64,000 nt of DNA. It comes from Scalesia atractyloides (taxonomy: Eukaryota > Streptophyta > Magnoliopsida > Asterales > Asteraceae). Position numbers and translations under genes: made by a program. The DNA lies in contig CAMTDV010000023.1 in NCBI GenBank assembly GCA_947069175.1, positions 91,200,240 to 91,264,239 on the forward strand, written 5' to 3'. The notes beneath the pieces were generated by a model. That model searched no databases. It saw only the letters and a program-made list of their open reading frames with translations, and was not told the DNA's origin. Numbering within the stretch: the first letter of the stretch is position 1; each line of letters begins with the position of its first letter. This document shows, piece by piece, positions 59,340 through 64,000 of the stretch.

Positions 59340-60830
59340 ATTATTTTGTAATTTACTGCTTTTCAAAAATCAAAAACATAAAAAATAGAAAATCAAAATT
59401 GAGTTTTCACTGTGTGGAAAAGAAGAAATGATAGTACATCAGCAAGTTAGACTGTCACACTAATATTTAAAACTAAATTGCTTAAGTGTGATAGCAGCTA
59501 CATCATATGATGTACCAGTAAGCAAAAGGCATGAAATAATCAACTTACCTTTGTGATACAAATATAATAAATTGTGTATGAGTGGTAACAAATCAGTGGC
59601 ATATGGTTATATAACCTTAAACCTTGCGTTGATAGATTGCCAAAATCTGAGGTTTTAGGTCTTTATATCATTATTTCATCCAGGGTATCAGGGTTGTCCT
59701 TCTGTTGCATCCAGATATATGCTGACCTAGGCTACAACTAGGATATCTTAAAAGAGCTAAAATGCCAAATCCCTAAAATTGAAGAAGCTCTCCTAGAGAG
59801 TCATTCAAATATGCAAATTGCATTATTCATACCAAAATGTGGTGCCCTATCCCTCGTTGGATATTGGTCTCTTTGCTGTACGGAAGTACTGACCAGATCA
59901 CCAATTATCTAACGTTGTAACTCAATAAGGATGAATTTCGGTATACTCACCTACTAAGAGGAATTGTTGTGCATACATTGATCGTGGGGGTATCTCTGAA
60001 GTGGGACACACTAGTATATTAGTATAAATTATCTTCACATATCACTGGTAATGGTACTTGAAATGTTCATGTAGTTTGTTTAAGTGGATAAATAATATTG
60101 GTAATCGTCTTGAACTGTTTTTCATGATATTGCATATAGAATTATCAATAGTGTGAAAACAGTTTGGTGTTGCTATATGATCTTCTTAACGGTGATTCTC
60201 ACAAAAACAAAGTGTTTATTATTTCGTTATTTATTTTCTTTCAGAAAATATAAAAATCCAAAAATATTTCTTTTTCTTGTAAATTCTTAATGAACGGATA
60301 TTGGTTGTTCATGGAGGAGTTATTACCGATAGGGGGAGACGATGTTAGAAGATGAGCTCAATATTTTTCGATCTTGCAGTTTCAGTGTGTTTAAAAGTTT
60401 ATGTATGTGTTTTGAGTTGAGAAGTGCTTAATCTGTGATACAGTTTTACTATCTCTTGAATAATTATAATTTGTTTAACTTGTGTTGGAAAATTCTTATG
60501 GTTTCTCGAGATGTTTGTTTTATAGTATACAATTGTAGTAGTGTGTTGCTGAAAAGTTTGGTGAAGAGGAGTTTGCTTAGATGCATGGTAGAATATCCTT
60601 TCTAAATTGCAGAAAACGTTGAAGAGTTTGAAGATTGCTATGCAAGGACTAAACTGGAGTTTACTCAAACGCTAACGATTTAGAAGATTTGGTGATCGGA
60701 TACATCAGCTTAGGGGGAGTCTGTTGCTGACAGAAGCTATTAAAGCTAAACCTATCCATAGACCAACGTTTTTCGAAGATGTTGAAGATTGCAAGAAGGC
60801 TGAAGACAAAGTTGTTTCATGAAGCTATTG
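59340..60830 (+). other. Copia 3' noncoding tract of about 1.5 kb
   Basis: No convincing ORF. Polypurine-like AGGGGGAGA-type sequences occur at about 60330 and 60712 as well as at the true tract. The position is where some SIRE-like elements carry an env-like ORF, but none is recognisable here. Confidence 0.5.
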
Positions 60831-60843
60831 TCAAGGGGGAGTT
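60831..60843 (+). other. Polypurine tract
   Basis: TCAAGGGGGAGTT directly precedes the 3' LTR. Confidence 0.88.
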
Positions 60844-61289
60844 TGTTGGTGGATATTTACGACAACAGCTTAGATTTGGTCTTTGGATATCTTGTAATTA
60901 GTAAAATGATAAACGGTTAGCGGGTTTAGTTTTTAATAGTTAATTAGAAGTAATTGGTATAAACCTGACACCATACAACATATGGTAGGTGAATTGGGCT
61001 TTAAACCCATTAGCAGTCCATATGGTGAAACCCTAGCCCAGGTGCAAACCTGTCTCTATATAAAGGGAGTTTTGCATTAGGGTTTAGTTTGCTCATTCAG
61101 TTGTTCAGAGAATTACTTCAGAGAGAGAGTCTTGAATTGATTGTAATCACTTGTGTTGGATAATCAATAGAAGACGGATTGAAAGTATTTGTTCTTGTTC
61201 GGTTTTCTGTGAAATCTGATCTAGAGGATTCTGCACTCTAGGTTGGATAGACAATTCTGTGAAGATCCATACGGATTAGGGGACCTACA
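60844..61289 (+). repeat. 3' LTR of Copia element
   Basis: Partner of 51712-52163, with the same TATA and the same ends. Confidence 0.95.
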
Positions 61290-62720
61290 GTAACAATGTT
61301 TTGTCAAATGATTTTTCTTTCCACAAAATTGACACAACAGATGATCTGGAGTTTTAACTTTCTTGGTACCCTTATCTCTCTTTTCAGCAAGTTTTAACAT
61401 CTGTTTGAGAATTGGTAACAGGAATAATTTTCATCTTGGGTGGCTTAAGACCACCTGGGTTAACGAAGTCAATAGGTTTGAAATTTTCAAGAACATCACA
61501 TTCATCTAACCAAGTAGGTTTAGATTCATACTTTTGTTTTTCAGATTGAATGGAACTTTGTGACTTTTCAAGAATTATCTCCTTGCCAAGGTTCAGTGAC
61601 TTGATTACTTCACTGGTTGAGGTGGTTGCTATAACTTCAACCATTTCTGAGTCAATGGAAGTATTGGTTTGTTGTTCTTTATCATATTTTCTAAAACCAA
61701 CACCAAACTTCCCATTTCTTTTTTTGTTTTTCAAAGAGCATCTCATAACCATTATAAGACTCAACCCATCTTTCACAGGTGATTTGTGTGGATTCCAACT
61801 TCTTTTTGAAATTTTGATATTTTTCAGTCATTGTTTGGAGTTGATCCTTGGTTATGGTTGCTTCATGTTTTAGAGTGCTTATCTCTAGGTCTTTTTCAGT
61901 AATTCTTCTTTTAAAATCCTTTTCAATTTTTCAAGAATTATTTCACTGATTTGCACCTTTTCTCTTAGGTTTTTAGTGACCTCTTTGATATTAACAAAAG
62001 CTATAATACATTTATTAGAACATAACTCTTTGAGAGTTTGAGGTGCTACCTTAGAGGCGGTCATTTCAACTTGATCTACACTAATAAAATCAATGGAACT
62101 TTTTGGATTGTTTTCATACATCCTTCCTGCATGCTCCTGGTCATCAACAGATGTTTGACCTGGGCTATTAGTAGCTTAATTAGCAATTCCTTCACCAACA
62201 GTTGTTTAAACCTGATCTTCTTCATCCGAGGTAAGTTCAAGAGCCATAAAACATAAATTTGCATGTTTATAACAATCATTTGCTATTAAAAAAACTTTTC
62301 ATCTGTTAAGTTTTCAAGCAAGCTCCTCCAGTCAACATAGCCTTGTGTAAAAAGCTTTGTTGAGTACGCTCTGCTGGTGCAGGAGCAGGAACATGTGCAA
62401 TTGGCATCTGAACATACTGAACCTGAGGGACTTGTGGTGCTTGAATATGTGCAATTGGCATCTGAACATATTGAACCTGAGGGACTTGTGGTGCTTGAAT
62501 ATAATGCATTGGCTCAGGATTCATGTTTTGTGCAAATTGGGTTCTATTTTGCACATTTGGTCCAGGGGTATTTTGGGGATAAAATTGTTGTTGTGTATTA
62601 GATTGGGTTCTTTGATTAGGGTATGTGATCTTGTGTAGAGTTTTTTAATTGACTCTTGCATTCTCTTGCAAAGTGACATAATCTGTTACACTTGAAACAT
62701 TTAATTTTAGATTATTAGGG
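61290..62720 (-). pseudogene. Older Copia gag remnant (minus strand) hosting the plus-strand Copia
   Basis: Minus-strand pieces: knuckle CFKCNRLCHFARECKS near 62700-62650; a Pro/Gln-rich stretch (62554-62306) with a 17-residue tandem, IQAPQVPQVQYVQMPIAH twice; coiled-coil-type sequence (TLKELCSNKCIIAFVNIKEV; LREKVQISEIILEKLKRILK, 62121-61885); ILEKSQSSIQSEKQKYESKP and WLDECDVLENFKPIDFVNPG (61776-61384); and a second knuckle, CQFCGKKNHLTKHC, ending near 61292. The order knuckle, coiled coil, second knuckle parallels the gag of the plus-strand Copia. The Copia target GTAAC falls directly after the second knuckle. Many stops; no pol part seen on the left flank. Confidence 0.75.
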
Positions 62721-62817
62721 ACATGACTATCATCGTTTGTTGCAAAATCATTACTTGTGGAATGTGGATCAGAGTTGATTCCAGCTGATATATCAATAAA
62801 ATGATCAAAACTCTGAT

Positions 62818-64000
62818 TGTGACATCCCGGCTTTTCAGGTATCTTAAACGCGCTACTTCACGGTTATTCATTCCTACGCTAATTTAATTCGGAGAATTAA
62901 ATTACACGCTCGCAATAACTACGCTAACTTTGTGAATTCATTGGGTGAATCACGTGCTATGTGTATTAGACGTTTGTAGAATTATTATATCACGTTTTGA
63001 TTTCGCGATTATTATTTATAAAAATAAATAATAAGTAAATAGCCGAACCAAACCGAGCCGCGAAACGTGTCGACCTCACCTCCTTGTGGCCCAAGTAACT
63101 AACCTAAACTTGACGCCCAAGCTAATGACCCAAACCCCCCCACCCTTTCCCCTTTCTTTTCCTTGTGCTATATATTGGCATGTATGCATGAGTTAGTGTT
63201 TTAAAAAAAAACAACAAGAAACCCTAGCACCAAGAAAGCCGACGGCAGCCCCCCCCCCCCCCTCCCTCTCTCGATCGCACAAGCCTCCAACCCCGGATTG
63301 ATTCCAATCTTGTCCCGGTTCGCTAATCTTCATCGTTTCAAGGTTAGGGTTTTAATTGTTTTACAAATCACATTAGGGTTTGTAATCTTGATCATGATTA
63401 TATGTATTGTTAGGATCATTGGATAAAAAGTGTTATGATTTGTGATTAGTTCGGTTAATTGTGCGAGTTTTTGCGATTGTGATCTTAGGATGAATACAAA
63501 AATCATAGGTTGCGTTTTAGCGATAAAAATCATATTATAGGATTAGGGTTTGCATGAATATTGATGTACATGATGATATGTGACAAATAAACCTGTTCTT
63601 GATCATTATTATTTAGCGTCTTGATCGTTTAAGCGTGTTCTATTGCGATAAAAGTCGAAAACAGGTTGCTGAATAGCATTTACAGCCAACTTCAATTGGC
63701 TGTAACCTGATCATTATTTATCGAAAAGTGGATTTTCTAAAGCCTAAAACGTGTATTTTTGAAAAACGCTTCTAATGGCGCCAGATTCATATTTTTCTGA
63801 GGTCGTTTGCTATTTTTAAGTGGTCATTTAAGTGCAGCAGCTGAAGCTGCGTAAATTCTGAACATTTGCTAGTTGTTTGTCGAGTCGGATCTCATAATCT
63901 GTAGAGGGTTGGGTCACGAAATTTGTACAGTAACTGGAGACAGGAATTTCCGGAAAACTCCCACTGGAATTTTGTTAATTGGATGAACGATGATTTTTAA
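62818..64000 (+). repeat. Start of another long LTR, runs off the window
   Basis: TGTGACATCCCGGCTTTTCAGG starts abruptly where the Copia gag remnant ends. A TATA box (CTATATATTGG, about 63169-63178) is followed by a leader with a C run (63249-63262) and AAACCCTAGC-type sequence. Start motif and promoter layout match the chromovirus LTRs in this window. The right end and TSD are outside. Confidence 0.6.

Larger units (their letters stand above)
51712..61289 (+). mobile_element. Complete Ty1/Copia element, TSD GTAAC
   Basis: The 5' LTR 51712-52163 (452 bp) and 3' LTR 60844-61289 (446 bp) both begin TGTTGGTG and end GGGGACCTACA. The perfect duplication GTAAC lies at 51707-51711 and 61290-61294. 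A tRNA-iMet-type primer-binding site and a polypurine tract adjoin. Total 9,578 bp. The order gag-protease-integrase-RT-RNase H is that of Copia. The coiled-coil gag extension with two zinc knuckles suggests the SIRE/Tork side of Copia (by memory). Confidence 0.97.

Overview
The window is plant nuclear DNA: AT-rich, without a bacterial or phage gene layout, with GT-AG introns, and built almost entirely of nested transposable elements. The element set points to a eudicot, probably Asteraceae: Ty3/gypsy chromoviruses with kilobase-long LTRs that start TGTNACA, an extra ORF upstream of gag, ULP1-carrying MULEs with FAR1-type transposases, and SIRE/Tork-like Copia with a coiled-coil gag. The family is an inference from remembered proteins and the genus cannot be told. 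I see no intact single-copy host gene. The only host-type gene is a broken TIR-NBS-LRR resistance gene at about 36.7-37.8 kb.

Layout. 0-6.5 kb: old debris, namely a Copia RNase H tail, two oppositely oriented Helitron Rep/helicase pieces, and short repeats. 6.6-18.2 kb: a large MULE with two convergent broken genes, a ULP1-type protease gene (+) and a FAR1-type transposase (-). A 16-bp palindrome, TTTACACATGTGTAAA, is scattered through the introns and flanks of both and forms a dense array at 7.03-7.79 kb. A 3,359-bp solo LTR (13057-16415, TSD TGGAT) splits the transposase. 18.2-28.7 kb: a minus-strand gypsy chromovirus with a 4.3-kb 3' LTR, pol, a gag with an apparent 100-nt intron, and an acidic extra ORF. 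Its 5' LTR is missing. 30.0-30.4 kb: a small inverted-repeat element. 30.6-35.9 kb: a second MULE whose transposase gene ends in an OTU-type cysteine protease domain, bordered by arrays of a different palindrome (half-site GACGGGGCGTCTAG). 36.7-37.8 kb: the resistance-gene relic.

38846-49559 is a complete minus-strand gypsy chromovirus (10,714 bp, TSD GATAA). Its LTRs each carry four tRNA-like modules with Pol III A/B-box sequences. Its protease-to-chromodomain frame is broken by one in-frame stop. 49.8-50.2 kb has CACTA-like subterminal repeats. 51712-61289 is a complete plus-strand Copia element (9,578 bp, TSD GTAAC) with many stops, a tandem-repeat leader and a 1.5-kb 3' noncoding tract. 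It sits inside, or at the edge of, an older minus-strand Copia gag remnant (61.3-62.7 kb). Another long LTR starts at 62818 and runs off the window.

Nothing here is a pathway or operon. The genes work, or once worked, as transposition modules: transposase plus protease in the MULEs, and Gag, protease, reverse transcriptase, RNase H and integrase in the retroelements. The least familiar features are the two private palindrome families of the MULEs, the OTU-transposase fusion, the tRNA-like modules inside LTRs and the gag intron.
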